A stretch of 40,177 bases of DNA from Flavobacterium sp. BFFFF2 (GTDB taxonomy: Bacteria; Bacteroidota; Bacteroidia; Flavobacteriales; Flavobacteriaceae), in NCBI GenBank assembly GCA_002256385.1, contig NKJD01000030.1, positions 1-40,177 on the forward strand. The letters run 5' to 3'. A program made the position numbers and the translations under genes. The notes beneath the pieces are model-generated. The model saw only the letters and a program-made list of their open reading frames with translations. It did no database searches and was not told the DNA's origin. This document shows positions 17,630-25,889 of this stretch, in pieces (the first letter of the stretch is position 1; each line of letters begins with the position of its first letter).

Positions 17630-19780
17630 ATGAAGAAAATAATGCTCACCCTATTAGCTGCGTGGATCCTTATTCCGTTATCGGTTCGTGCCGATGAAGG
17701 CATGTGGTTTTTGATGTTCATTGAACGACTGAATCACCGTGACATGCAAAAATTAGGACTCCAATTGACAGCTGAAGAAATTTACAGCATCAACCACCAT
17801 AGTTTAAAAGATGCCGTGGTGCAGTTTAATGGCGGTTGTACGGCTGAATTGATTTCAAAAGATGGCCTTATTTTAACCAATCACCATTGTGGATATGATG
17901 CTATCGCTGAATTGTCAAGTGCATCCAATAACTACCTTAAAGATGGCTATTGGGCACCCAATAAAATGGGGGAGCTTAAACCGAAAAGCCTATACGTTCG
18001 GTTTTTTGTTCGCATGGATGATGTGAGCAAACGGATTTTGTCAAAAGTAACCGATAAAATGACAGAAGCAGAGCGCGAAGCAGCCATCAACAAGGAAATT
18101 GCACTGATTGAAAAAGAGAATAATGAAGGCGGAAAATACACGGTGTCGGTACGTTCGTTTTTTCAGGGAAATGAATTTTACTATTTTGTATACCAAGATT
18201 TTAAAGATGTTCGTTTGGTAGGAACGCCTCCAGAAAGTGTGGGAAAATATGGTGGGGATACTGATAACTGGGAATGGCCGCGTCATACAGGCGATTTTTC
18301 CATGTTTAGAGTGTATGCTGATAAAGATGGCAATCCGGCCGATTATTCAACGTCTAATATGCCTTTACACCCAAAACACTATTTACCTATTAATTTGAAA
18401 GGCGTTAAAGAAAATGATTTCGCCATGATTTTAGGTTATCCAGGACGCACCAACCGTTGGATGCCAGCAGGAGGTATTGAGCAAAATGTCAAATTTGCCT
18501 ACCCAGCCTGGGTTGAAGGTGCCAAAACTGGTATGGACAACATGAAAAAGTACATGGATAAAAGTACAGAAGTTCGCTTAATGTATGCCTCGAAATATGC
18601 TTCAACTGCCAATTACTGGAAAAACCGCCAAGGAATGATTGATGCTCTTTCAAAATTCAACACGGCAAAAACCAAAGCAGGACAAGAAGATAAATTTAAC
18701 CAGTGGGCCAACAAACCCGAAAACAAGGAAAAATACGGCGCTGTGGTAACCAACATCAATGCCTATTATGCACTTACGAATGAAAAAGCGCGTCATGACA
18801 ATTACTTGCAACAATTTGTGCGCACCAGTGCATTTGCTTCGTTGTCACGAACTTTTGGACGTGCTGTGTTAAATTATACCAAAGCAGAGGCTGCCAAAAA
18901 AGAAGAACTTAAAAAAGAATTGATTGCCTCGGCCGATGAATTTTACAGTGAAATGTTCGCCGCTGCCGAAAAAGATATTTTTCAAGCGCAATGGAGTTTG
19001 TACACCAGCAAAGCCGTTGGTTATCCGCAGGTACCTTTAGTTGAAAAATGGAACAAAGAGTTTGGGAACAATGCAGCCACAATTGCCACAGCGGTATTTG
19101 GTCAAAGCTTTTTTAGCAGTAAAGAAGCGTTTATGAAGGCTTTGCCATTTATGAATGAGAGCATGGTGACAGGCGATCCGCTGTATGCCTTTTCTGCCGA
19201 TGTCATTGCTCATTTAGGATTTAAGTCAGAAGCGGTAACCAAAGCGCAAAACGATTTTCAGGCTGGTTTCCGCAAATTGGTGGAAGGCTTGCGCGAATCA
19301 AAATTAAATCCAATTCAATATCCTGATGCGAATTCAACCTTGCGACTTACTTATGGTTCGGTAAAATCATTGCCAGCTGACAAACGCAATGAGGTTAAAA
19401 TCAACAACTACACCACCCTTGAAGGGATGATGAAGAAATACAAAAAAGGCGACGAAGAATTTGACTTACCAGCCCACATGTTGGAAATATACAAAAGTAA
19501 AGATTACGGTCGTTATGCGGACAAAGCAGGTTATATGCCCGTTAACTTCTTAACTAACAATGATATTACTGGTGGTAATTCTGGATCGCCGGTGTTAAAT
19601 GGTAAAGGTGAATTAATTGGCTTGGCTTTTGATGGCAACATTGAAGCCATGGCAGGCGACGTCATTTTTGACAAAAAACTGCAACGCACCATCAATGTCG
19701 ATATTCGCTATGTGCTTTGGCTCATTGACAAGTATTCGGGGGCTAAACACATTGTTGATGAAATGACGATTGTGGAGTAA
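17630..19780 (+). CDS. S46-family dipeptidyl-peptidase, DPP7-like
   Basis: A 716-residue secreted serine peptidase of family S46, which removes dipeptides from the N-termini of oligopeptides. The signal peptide is MKKIMLTLLAAWILIPLSVRA, cleaved before DEGMW. The catalytic triad is visible as His 86 (TNHHCGYD), Asp 222 (RHTGDF) and Ser 651 (TGGNSGSPV). The position that separates the two subfamilies is Gly 669 in AFDGNIEAM; glycine is typical of DPP7 (hydrophobic P1) and arginine of DPP11 (acidic P1). The in-frame ATG at 17618 would add MIKI; the second ATG gives a cleaner signal peptide. It probably works with the M1 peptidase in peptide use. A strong terminator follows. Confidence 0.93.
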   Translation: MKKIMLTLLAAWILIPLSVRADEGMWFLMFIERLNHRDMQKLGLQLTAEEIYSINHHSLKDAVVQFNGGCTAELISKDGLILTNHHCGYDAIAELSSASNNYLKDGYWAPNKMGELKPKSLYVRFFVRMDDVSKRILSKVTDKMTEAEREAAINKEIALIEKENNEGGKYTVSVRSFFQGNEFYYFVYQDFKDVRLVGTPPESVGKYGGDTDNWEWPRHTGDFSMFRVYADKDGNPADYSTSNMPLHPKHYLPINLKGVKENDFAMILGYPGRTNRWMPAGGIEQNVKFAYPAWVEGAKTGMDNMKKYMDKSTEVRLMYASKYASTANYWKNRQGMIDALSKFNTAKTKAGQEDKFNQWANKPENKEKYGAVVTNINAYYALTNEKARHDNYLQQFVRTSAFASLSRTFGRAVLNYTKAEAAKKEELKKELIASADEFYSEMFAAAEKDIFQAQWSLYTSKAVGYPQVPLVEKWNKEFGNNAATIATAVFGQSFFSSKEAFMKALPFMNESMVTGDPLYAFSADVIAHLGFKSEAVTKAQNDFQAGFRKLVEGLRESKLNPIQYPDANSTLRLTYGSVKSLPADKRNEVKINNYTTLEGMMKKYKKGDEEFDLPAHMLEIYKSKDYGRYADKAGYMPVNFLTNNDITGGNSGSPVLNGKGELIGLAFDGNIEAMAGDVIFDKKLQRTINVDIRYVLWLIDKYSGAKHIVDEMTIVE

Positions 19781-19800
19781 TTACAACAAGACAAATAAAA

Positions 19801-19827
19801 AAAGCCGCTTTAATAGCGGCTTTTTTT
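19801..19827 (+). terminator. intrinsic terminator of the S46 peptidase gene
   Basis: GCCGCT (19804-19809) pairs with AGCGGC (19815-19820) around a TTAAT loop, extended by AAA/TTT, and ends in a run of seven T. It lies 20 bases after the stop codon. Confidence 0.93.
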
Positions 19828-20067
19828 ATTTAGAATTGTTTTACATGAGCTAGGAGGCTTTTTGTTACTATTTTGACACGAATTATATTTGAAATTTTTG
19901 TTGCTATTCTTAACAAATTTATCTACTTCAATGTAAAATTGCTGTTGATTGACCATTGTTCATTTTCTTTGCTAGCCCAAAGAAAACGAACCAAAAGAAA
20001 GGGCTTTTTTGGCCCGCATAAAAGGTCATTTTTGCCTTCGGCAAAACCAGTTTAATCTGGGCTTTTT

Positions 20068-20239
20068 TATTGTTTTTTAATTGGTCAGATTGAATCACTT
20101 TTCTTTAATTGTGTTTTGCTGCGCAAACTGGTTTTTAGTGGTGATGTAAGCTGCCTTTTATATTGTTTTTTAAAGGTCAGCTTGAATCACCTTTTCTTTA
20201 ATTGTGTTTGCTTCGCAAACTCGCCTTTAGTGGTGATGT
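20068..20239. repeat. two imperfect direct copies of an 80-bp unit
   Basis: Copy 1 spans 20068-20147 and copy 2 spans 20161-20239. Both start TATTGTTTTTTAA, share TGAATCAC, TTTCTTTAATTGTGTTT and CGCAAACT, and end TTTAGTGGTGATGT, with scattered substitutions and small indels between them. No coding potential is evident. Confidence 0.8.
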
Positions 20240-20313
20240 TTCAAGCCGAAATTTCCTTTTTCTAATTACTACTTTTTAAAAAAAACTGACAATTACATTC
20301 AATACTTATTTAG

Positions 20314-20412
20314 TGCCGGACTTCCACTGGAAGTCCTCCTCTATATATCATAGGCTTCAGAAATTTTGCCGACTTGAAAAACCTATGACTACATATGCGG
20401 GCCGGTCTTTTT
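20314..20412. other. hairpin cluster, possible structured RNA or mobile-repeat remnant
   Basis: A perfect 8-bp hairpin GGACTTCC-ACT-GGAAGTCC (20318-20336) is followed by a CATAGG/CCTATG pair (20349-20354 with about 20382-20387) and then by GGGCCGGTC and six or more T. CCGG at 20316-20319 could also pair with CCGG at 20402-20405 to close the whole unit. The run of T would serve as a terminator if it is transcribed on the plus strand. There is no promoter I can defend and no family I recognise. Confidence 0.35.
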
Positions 20413-20514
20413 TAAGCTTCGCACAACAGTAAACATTGAATTAATCGAATAACATCTAATTGCATTATAAATAATCATTTCAATCTCGTTGTGTGCGCGA
20501 AATCAATACGCGAC

Positions 20515-20715
20515 TCTTTCAACCCTTCAATCTTTCAATAAAATAGAGGCAATAGCCAACAGCCGTTAGGCAATAGTTCTTTTGTTAAAAATCTAAAGTT
20601 TTTTTTAAAACACTCAATCTCAAACATCAAATCTCAAACATCAAATCTTTCAATCTTTCAATTTTTCAATTTTTCAATTTTTTCAACATTACAAACATTA
20701 CAAACTTTCAACTGT
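20515..20715. repeat. short tandem 7-8 bp repeats with an embedded shared element
   Basis: Runs of CAATCTTT, TCAAACA and CAATTTTT units follow one another. They enclose a 43-base element (20544-20586, TAGAGGCAATAG onward) that recurs nearly unchanged at 26071-26112 inside a second repeat block. The block ends just before the trhO promoter. Confidence 0.75.
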
Positions 20716-20721
20716 AATTAA

Positions 20722-20729
20722 TACCTTTG
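20722..20729 (+). promoter_or_regulatory. -7 promoter element of trhO
   Basis: TACCTTTG matches the Bacteroidota -7 consensus TAnnTTTG, 74 bases upstream of the trhO start. No TTG is present at the right spacing; the upstream side is repeat sequence. Confidence 0.4.
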
Positions 20730-20803
20730 CCCTGTTTTCTTCCATTTAGAAAACGAAAACATATTGATAACCGCACTTCGGTGCTGCCAAACGTAGTGAT
20801 AGC

Positions 20804-22162
20804 ATGCCACTGTACAACACGATGAGCGCAGCCGAGCGGTCCGAATGGATTGACAAAGCAGGCCAACAACGCCTAACGCTTTCCTTTTATGCTTATGCAC
20901 AAATTCCGGACCCTCAGCAATTCCGCGACGATTTATTTCGGGCCTGGGAGCCCCTAGCAGCCTTAGGGCGAATTTATGTTGCCCATGAAGGGATTAACGC
21001 CCAAATGAGCGTTCCAGCCCCGCAATTCAATGATTTTAGAGATACGCTGGAGCTGTATCCATTTATGCAAGGCATCCGCCTGAATGTCGCCATTGAACAA
21101 GACAACCATTCCTTTTTAAAACTCACCGTCAAGGTGCGGCATAAAATTGTAGCTGACGGCCTCAACGATGATAGTTTTGATGTAACCAACAAAGGAATTC
21201 ATTTAAAAGCGGCCGAATTCAATGCTTTAATGGATGACCCAAACACCATCGTGGTTGATTTTCGGAATCACTACGAAAGTGAAATTGGCCATTTTAAAGG
21301 CGCCATTACGCCCGATGTGGAAACTTTTCGCGAGAGTTTGCCCATCATCAATGAGCAATTGCAAGCCCACAAAGAAGATAAAAACTTATTGATGTATTGC
21401 ACAGGCGGCATTCGCTGCGAAAAAGCCTCTGCATATTTTAAACACCAGGGCTTTAAAAATGTGTATCAGTTGGAGGGAGGCATTATTGAATATGCGCGCC
21501 AAGTGCGAGACGAAGGCATTGAAAGCAAGTTTATTGGTAAAAATTTTGTGTTTGACCACCGATTGGGCGAACGCATCACCAACGACATCATTGCCAAATG
21601 CCACCAATGTGGCACGCCTTGCGATGTACACACCAATTGCGCCAATGAAGGCTGTCATTTGTTGTTTATTCAATGTGAACAGTGCAAAGCGGCTTTTGAA
21701 AATTGTTGTTCCACTGAGTGCCATGAAACCATTCACTTGAGTTTGGCCGAACAAGTTGAGCGCCGCAAGGGCATTCAAAATGGCAATAAAATATTCAGAA
21801 AAGGCAAATCGGAGCAGCTCATTTTTAAGCAATCGGACCACCGAAATGACCAGCCATTAGCCCAAGCCGAAATAAGTGTTCCAGTAGTGGTGGTGCCCAA
21901 GCGCATCAAAAAATTAGCCATTGGCAAGGTGCAACATTACTATGCCAAATCGGGTATCGGCGTGTTGCAATTGGAACAGGGCCAACTGACATCGGGAGAA
22001 ACTATTTTAATTAAAGGCCCTACTACGGGTGAAATGTACATTGAACTCACTGCATTTAAAGTAAATGGGCAAGATGCCGAAATCGCTGAACCAAGCCAAT
22101 TAATTACTTTACCAGTTCCAGCACGCGTGAGGTTGTCTGATGTGGTGTATCGGGTTTTTTAG
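20804..22162 (+). CDS. trhO: tRNA uridine-34 hydroxylase TrhO with extra C-terminal EF-Tu-domain-2-like module
   Basis: A 452-residue rhodanese-family protein. TrhO makes 5-hydroxyuridine at tRNA position 34 using oxygen. Residues 1-135 match the N-terminal acylphosphatase-like domain (FGRIYVAHEGIN-type motif, here LGRIYVAHEGINAQ), 145-240 the rhodanese domain with the active loop CTGGIRC (Cys 199), and 258-305 the cysteine-rich zinc-type region with repeated CxxC pairs. The enzyme is normally about 350 residues. Here residues about 368-452 add a beta-rich module (KLAIGKVQHYYAKSGIG, then GETILIKGPTTG and SDVVYRVF at the end) that resembles EF-Tu domain 2 and the C-terminal domain of U32 peptidases. 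The N-terminus MPLYNT resembles known TrhO starts. Confidence 0.9.
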   Translation: MPLYNTMSAAERSEWIDKAGQQRLTLSFYAYAQIPDPQQFRDDLFRAWEPLAALGRIYVAHEGINAQMSVPAPQFNDFRDTLELYPFMQGIRLNVAIEQDNHSFLKLTVKVRHKIVADGLNDDSFDVTNKGIHLKAAEFNALMDDPNTIVVDFRNHYESEIGHFKGAITPDVETFRESLPIINEQLQAHKEDKNLLMYCTGGIRCEKASAYFKHQGFKNVYQLEGGIIEYARQVRDEGIESKFIGKNFVFDHRLGERITNDIIAKCHQCGTPCDVHTNCANEGCHLLFIQCEQCKAAFENCCSTECHETIHLSLAEQVERRKGIQNGNKIFRKGKSEQLIFKQSDHRNDQPLAQAEISVPVVVVPKRIKKLAIGKVQHYYAKSGIGVLQLEQGQLTSGETILIKGPTTGEMYIELTAFKVNGQDAEIAEPSQLITLPVPARVRLSDVVYRVF

Positions 22163-22250
22163 TCGAAAGTCGAAAGTCGAAAGTCAAAAGTCAAAAGTCG
22201 AAAGTCGAAAGTCAAAAGTCGAAAGTCGAAAGTCGAAAGTCGAAAGTCGA
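22161..22250. repeat. tandem heptamer array (AGTCGAA / AGTCAAA)
   Basis: About thirteen copies of a 7-base unit, AGTCGAA with some AGTCAAA variants, begin at the trhO stop codon itself and end at 22250. A second array of the same unit starts at 25893. Confidence 0.92.
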
Positions 22251-22477
22251 CCCGATATCGATTGCTGTCGGGATGAAAATGAGGTGGTTTGGAAATGATC
22301 TTTCTGTTTTTCAATGTTTTTATCTCGAATTATCAATTTTCAAATTTTCACTCCGGTCGTCTCTGCGGGCCTAGGGTCAGATTTAAAGTTTTGCTTCGGA
22401 CCGTTCGCACCTTCGGCCCTCTGGTCAGGTGTGTCATTTATCCAAAATGAAGGAGCAATACTTGGGTTAGTTGTCAA
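22251..22477. other. intergenic stretch between trhO and a hypothetical gene
   Basis: It starts with a short inverted repeat CCCGA...TCGGG (22251-22272) lacking a T run. The rest holds low-complexity TTTCAA-type sequence and no gene, promoter or RNA that I can support. Confidence 0.4.
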
Positions 22478-22939
22478 CTAATAATTTTCTGCGAAGTGAA
22501 ATAATGTTCTTAAATTTTCTTCTTTTTCTCTGAATTGTACAGGAACTGTAACATCTCCCAATTTAAATTCAAGAATTTCTGTTTTTGATAATTTATTATA
22601 TAATTCGGGTGTTACAATAAAACTTCCGGTTAGTTTATGTTTTTTAGATTCTGCAACTTCACAAGTGATCTGGGCATTTTTGAATTGTAAATTTTCTCCC
22701 GTTGCAAGCGTTAAATAAATTCCTTGATTTTTAGCACAACCTTCAGTTTCAGTTTTTAACAAAAGGGTAGTTTCGTTTATTTTTGCGGACTTATATTTCG
22801 AAAGGACGATGTAGCTGTTATTTGACACAAGTGTAAACTCGTAGTCTCTTTGATTCACTTTATCTCTTTTCTCAATACCTGATTGGCAATAAGACAAGAA
22901 TCCTATGAAAAGCATTAAAATGGTAGATTTACATTTCAT
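22478..22939 (-). CDS. small exported protein of unknown function
   Basis: A 153-residue protein with an N-terminal hydrophobic segment STILMLFIGFLSYCQ, readable as a signal peptide or a weak lipobox (LSYC). The mature part has regular beta-strand patterning and two further cysteines. No family recognised. It stands alone between trhO and the UbiA gene with more than 150 bases of AT-rich sequence upstream, so its context says little. Confidence 0.55.
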   Translation of the reverse strand: MKCKSTILMLFIGFLSYCQSGIEKRDKVNQRDYEFTLVSNNSYIVLSKYKSAKINETTLLLKTETEGCAKNQGIYLTLATGENLQFKNAQITCEVAESKKHKLTGSFIVTPELYNKLSKTEILEFKLGDVTVPVQFREKEENLRTLFHFAENY

Positions 22940-23092
22940 GTTGAATAAATTTTAGGTGACATTTATTCGGTAATAACGAAATTTTTATTTTAATATTTTG
23001 CCACTAATCAACTTCTATCAATCTGTTAGATAGGTGGTTGTCGCACTAACTTAATCCCTATAATCTTTAGGACTAATTTTACTTTTATCTAA

Positions 23093-24109
23093 CTACCTCA
23101 TGTGTTTCGGTGTAATCAAATAATTGTACCACCGAATAAACACATCAGCGGTTTCGCGGGTTAATTGCAAGCCTTTGCGCGGAAAAAGGAACAGGAAGAG
23201 CATGAGCAAAAGTAGGTTGTCGGGGTCTTGAAGGCTCGCGCCAAATAATAAACAAAAGGGGACCACCCATTCGTACCAATCAGAGCCAATTAAATGATAG
23301 TCTTCTTGTTGGGAAATGGCAATCACCATTTCTTGCTTTAAAAAATAATGGCGATAGGCCAATAAAGACCCGTAATAGATGGTGCCGATCCAGAGGGTCA
23401 TGGTGTTTAATTGGCACAGTAAAACCAGCACTCCAATCAGTTCTAGTATAAACAATAAGCTGGTGGCGCGTCGGACAGGGGCTTCTTTCAGCATGACTGC
23501 AGCTGTTTGGACACCCGCCTTTTCGTCATTTTTTTTGTCGTGAAATTGATGCCAGATAATCCCTCGGATGCCGAATATGAAAGTAATGAATCCAATTTCT
23601 AGGTAGCAAATCCAGCCCGCCCGATTGGAATCATTGAACAAATAAGCAACAGCAAACAAAGCAATAAATAAGTTGGCGCCGCATGCGTCGGCCCATAAGC
23701 CCCAAATGCCGCGGTTTTTTAGCCGAATGGGTGGGAAGCTATAAGCAGAATACACGAGTAAGGTAAGTACGTAAAATACCAACGCCAAAGGTTGACTGAT
23801 TAAGCTGTAAAAGGCATAGCCTAATACACCAAATAGAACCACAAAAAGCAGGGTCAACTTTTGGCTGCTCCAACCAACTAAAGCATTTCTTTTGCCCGCT
23901 TTAGCATCTTCTTCGCGGTCGGTAAAATCGTTGATGATGCTCACATACGAAGCGGCAAGTACAATGTATCCAATTAATTGAACAAACGAAAAACCGTGGT
24001 TCCATGGGCTTTGGTCTTGCAAGCCCAAAACAGCCAGTGCAAATCCCATGAGTGGCGCTACTTTGTATGTCCACCAGTCGTTGTATCTAATAATTTGCAG
24101 TGCTTTCAA
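23093..24109 (-). CDS. UbiA-family prenyltransferase-like membrane protein
   Basis: A 338-residue polytopic membrane protein with eight or nine hydrophobic helices. The first prenyl-diphosphate/Mg-binding motif is IINDFTDREEDAKAGKRN (residues about 59-76), and the second aspartate motif is HDKKNDEKAG (about 195). UbiA-superfamily enzymes attach prenyl or isoprenoid chains to aromatic or other acceptors in the membrane. The acceptor cannot be told from sequence. It follows the methyltransferase gene by 10 bp, so a lipid or quinone-like product modified by both is possible, though this is inference. Confidence 0.8.
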   Translation of the reverse strand: MKALQIIRYNDWWTYKVAPLMGFALAVLGLQDQSPWNHGFSFVQLIGYIVLAASYVSIINDFTDREEDAKAGKRNALVGWSSQKLTLLFVVLFGVLGYAFYSLISQPLALVFYVLTLLVYSAYSFPPIRLKNRGIWGLWADACGANLFIALFAVAYLFNDSNRAGWICYLEIGFITFIFGIRGIIWHQFHDKKNDEKAGVQTAAVMLKEAPVRRATSLLFILELIGVLVLLCQLNTMTLWIGTIYYGSLLAYRHYFLKQEMVIAISQQEDYHLIGSDWYEWVVPFCLLFGASLQDPDNLLLLMLFLFLFPRKGLQLTRETADVFIRWYNYLITPKHMR

Positions 24110-24119
24110 TGGATGCCTG

Positions 24120-24995
24120 TTATAGCCCTAATTGGCGTTTAACAAATCGAAGTCCTCTTCGCACCAAAGAAGGTGCGGGCACATGTTTGGGTGATGGCGC
24201 TGCTTGATGAGAAATAATAGGAAGTTGCACGCCTTTCACCTCGCACCATTGCAAGGGCGCTAAAGTGCTGGATACAGTTGATTTTTTTCCTCGGGCAACA
24301 ATTATTTTTTCTGGGTTTTTGGATTCATGTGGGCGATACTGGCGGATTTCGATGGTGTCAAAATACGGACCAATAATTTCGTGTAAATAGTCTAAACAAA
24401 CCGACATCAGCTCGTGTTCAAGGCCTGTTTCATCTTCAATCCAGCTCCAAGTGCATGAAGTTACTTTGGTAATGCCACCATAAGCTTCAACTGGTTCAAT
24501 ATAAGAAATGGGGCTATCAGGCCGAATGTCAGCCAATTCAAGTACGGGCAAAAACAAAGTGCCTCCGTCTTTAATCCATTTCACTAAATTCAGCAAAATG
24601 GTTCGGGCCTCCTGCAAACTTTCAGCATAGCAATAAGCACCCCACATACACGAAACCACTTCCCACTGATTAGCCAGTTCTGGGTATTCATGCTTGAAAT
24701 TTACTTCTTTAAAAAAAGTAACATCCGGATTTTTGCTTGCTGCTTTGCGCAACATGGCAGGCGATAAATCGGCACCGCCCCGATTAAAACCTTGAAAACG
24801 GCTTAAGAAATACCCCGTTCCGCACGCTACATCGAGCCATGATTGATGGGTTTCAAATAATTCTTTTAAAATGTCAATTTTATACTCGGTAATGGCACGT
24901 ATGTATTCGTTGGTCAAAAAGCGCTCGTCATAACTATCGCTGTACTCGTCAGAATAGATGTGTAACAAATTTTTTTCGGCGGAGGATTGTGACAT
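24120..24995 (-). CDS. SAM-dependent methyltransferase
   Basis: A 291-residue class I methyltransferase. The SAM-binding glycine loop LDVACGTGYFL sits at about residue 50, followed by GADLSPAMLRKA and SCMWGAYCYAES in motifs II and III. I chose the ATG at 24995 (MSQSS). A start 27 codons upstream would fall before the promoter element TATATTTG at 25012-25019, so that stretch is not transcribed. The substrate is unknown. The next gene, 10 bp downstream, is the UbiA-family enzyme. Confidence 0.85.
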   Translation of the reverse strand: MSQSSAEKNLLHIYSDEYSDSYDERFLTNEYIRAITEYKIDILKELFETHQSWLDVACGTGYFLSRFQGFNRGGADLSPAMLRKAASKNPDVTFFKEVNFKHEYPELANQWEVVSCMWGAYCYAESLQEARTILLNLVKWIKDGGTLFLPVLELADIRPDSPISYIEPVEAYGGITKVTSCTWSWIEDETGLEHELMSVCLDYLHEIIGPYFDTIEIRQYRPHESKNPEKIIVARGKKSTVSSTLAPLQWCEVKGVQLPIISHQAAPSPKHVPAPSLVRRGLRFVKRQLGL

Positions 24996-25011
24996 GTTTT
25001 TGAATTTGTTG

Positions 25012-25019
25012 CAAATATA
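25012..25019 (-). promoter_or_regulatory. -7 promoter element of the methyltransferase gene
   Basis: On the minus strand the bases read TATATTTG, a full TAnnTTTG match 16 bases upstream of the ATG at 24995. No clear -33 TTG. It faces away from the rplU promoter. Confidence 0.5.
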
Positions 25020-25121
25020 AAAATTGATCGCGAACCACCTATTTAATCGTTTTGAATACTTCAGTTTAAAAGACAACTAAGTGCTTGTAGCTGTGTGTTT
25101 AATAAATTTTATTTTTGGGTG

Positions 25122-25151
25122 TTGGATTAGAAGTAATTAATTGTATATTTG
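25122..25151 (+). promoter_or_regulatory. promoter of rplU-rpmA
   Basis: TTG at 25122-25124, a 19-base spacer and TATATTTG at 25144-25151. This is the best consensus promoter in the window and lies 30 bases before the rplU ATG. Confidence 0.75.
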
Positions 25152-25181
25152 CCGACCAAAAATAAATTAAAGCTAAGTAAT

Positions 25182-25559
25182 ATGTACGCAATCGTAGAGA
25201 TAGCAGGGCAACAATTTAAAGTTAGCAAAGACCAAAGATTATTTGTTCACCGTTTGGCAGCCGAAGAGGGCAGCAGCGTTCGTTTTGACAAAGTTTTGTT
25301 GATGGACGATAACGGGAATATAGTCATTGGCGCCCCCGCTATAGAAGGAGCTTCCGTAGAAGCCAAAGTGATCCAACACTTAAAAGGTGACAAAGTAATC
25401 ATTTTCAAAAAGAAACGCCGCAAGGGGTACAAAAAGAAAAACGGTCACCGTCAGTCATTTACTCAAATAGTAATCGAATCGATTGCTGTGGGAGCTGCTC
25501 CAAAGAAAGCAAGTAAAAAAGCAGATGTACCTGCTGAAACAACAGAAGAAAACAACTAA
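25182..25559 (+). CDS. rplU: 50S ribosomal protein L21
   Basis: A 125-residue L21, a protein of the large ribosomal subunit that contacts 23S rRNA. It starts [14 protein letters not shown] and carries [28 protein letters not shown] basic residues and the closing IVIESI. An added Lys/Ala/Glu-rich tail of about 20 residues ([19 protein letters not shown]) extends past the usual end. The ATG at 25182 gives the correct N-terminus; an upstream in-frame start would lie inside the promoter. It is co-transcribed with rpmA after a 13-base gap. Confidence 0.97.
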   Translation: MYAIVEIAGQQFKVSKDQRLFVHRLAAEEGSSVRFDKVLLMDDNGNIVIGAPAIEGASVEAKVIQHLKGDKVIIFKKKRRKGYKKKNGHRQSFTQIVIESIAVGAAPKKASKKADVPAETTEENN

Positions 25560-25572
25560 AAAATAAATCGTC

Positions 25573-25833
25573 ATGGCTCACAAGAAAGGTGTCGGTAGTT
25601 CCAAAAACGGAAGAGAATCAGAATCGAAACGCTTAGGTGTTAAGATTTTTGGCGGTCAAGCAGCTATTGCTGGTAACATTATTGTACGTCAACGTGGATC
25701 CAAACACAATCCTGGAGAAAACGTGTACATGGGTAAAGACCACACATTGCATGCAAAAGTTGCAGGTGTTGTTAAGTTCCAGAAGAAAACCGACAACAAG
25801 TCGTTTGTTTCAATAGTTCCGTTTGAAGCATAA
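25573..25833 (+). CDS. rpmA: 50S ribosomal protein L27
   Basis: An 86-residue L27, which reaches the peptidyl-transferase centre of the ribosome. It shows the signature [18 protein letters not shown] and the [18 protein letters not shown] loop. There is no N-terminal pro-extension of the kind removed in Firmicutes. It lies 13 bases after rplU and ends before a strong terminator. Confidence 0.97.
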   Translation: MAHKKGVGSSKNGRESESKRLGVKIFGGQAAIAGNIIVRQRGSKHNPGENVYMGKDHTLHAKVAGVVKFQKKTDNKSFVSIVPFEA

Positions 25834-25854
25834 TTGCTACCAAATGTAAAATAT

Positions 25855-25879
25855 AAAACCCGCTTCGGCGGGTTTTTTT
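25855..25879 (+). terminator. intrinsic terminator of rplU-rpmA
   Basis: CCCGC-TTCG-GCGGG (25859-25872), extended by AAAA/TTTT pairing, followed by seven T, 22 bases after the rpmA stop. Confidence 0.94.
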
Positions 25880-25889
25880 GTGGCTATAA

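Larger units (their letters stand above)
19828..20803. other. gene-free repeat- and hairpin-rich stretch
   Basis: About 1 kb without a convincing gene. It contains a TTTTGCC-TTC-GGCAAAA hairpin (20030-20046) in a segment that reads like a decayed repeat (19970-20060), two imperfect copies of an 80-bp unit (20068-20239), a hairpin cluster (20314-20412), short heptamer and octamer repeats (20515-20710) and a promoter -7 element for trhO. The only longer frame (19873-20055) is lysine/arginine-rich, lacks a recognisable fold and runs through the repeats, so I do not call it. Confidence 0.6.

Noticed and set aside
19873..20055. 60-codon plus-strand frame rich in lysine and arginine
   Set aside because: It lies in repeat- and hairpin-rich DNA, its only distinctive part (AQRKRTKRKG) is encoded by what looks like a dispersed repeat, and it has no promoter or neighbour.
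22161..22250. CRISPR array
   Set aside because: The units are 7 bases long and contiguous, with no spacers and no cas genes.
24996..25076. 27-codon N-terminal extension of the methyltransferase
   Set aside because: It lies at and beyond the TATATTTG promoter element and adds a basic stretch unlike the methyltransferase fold.
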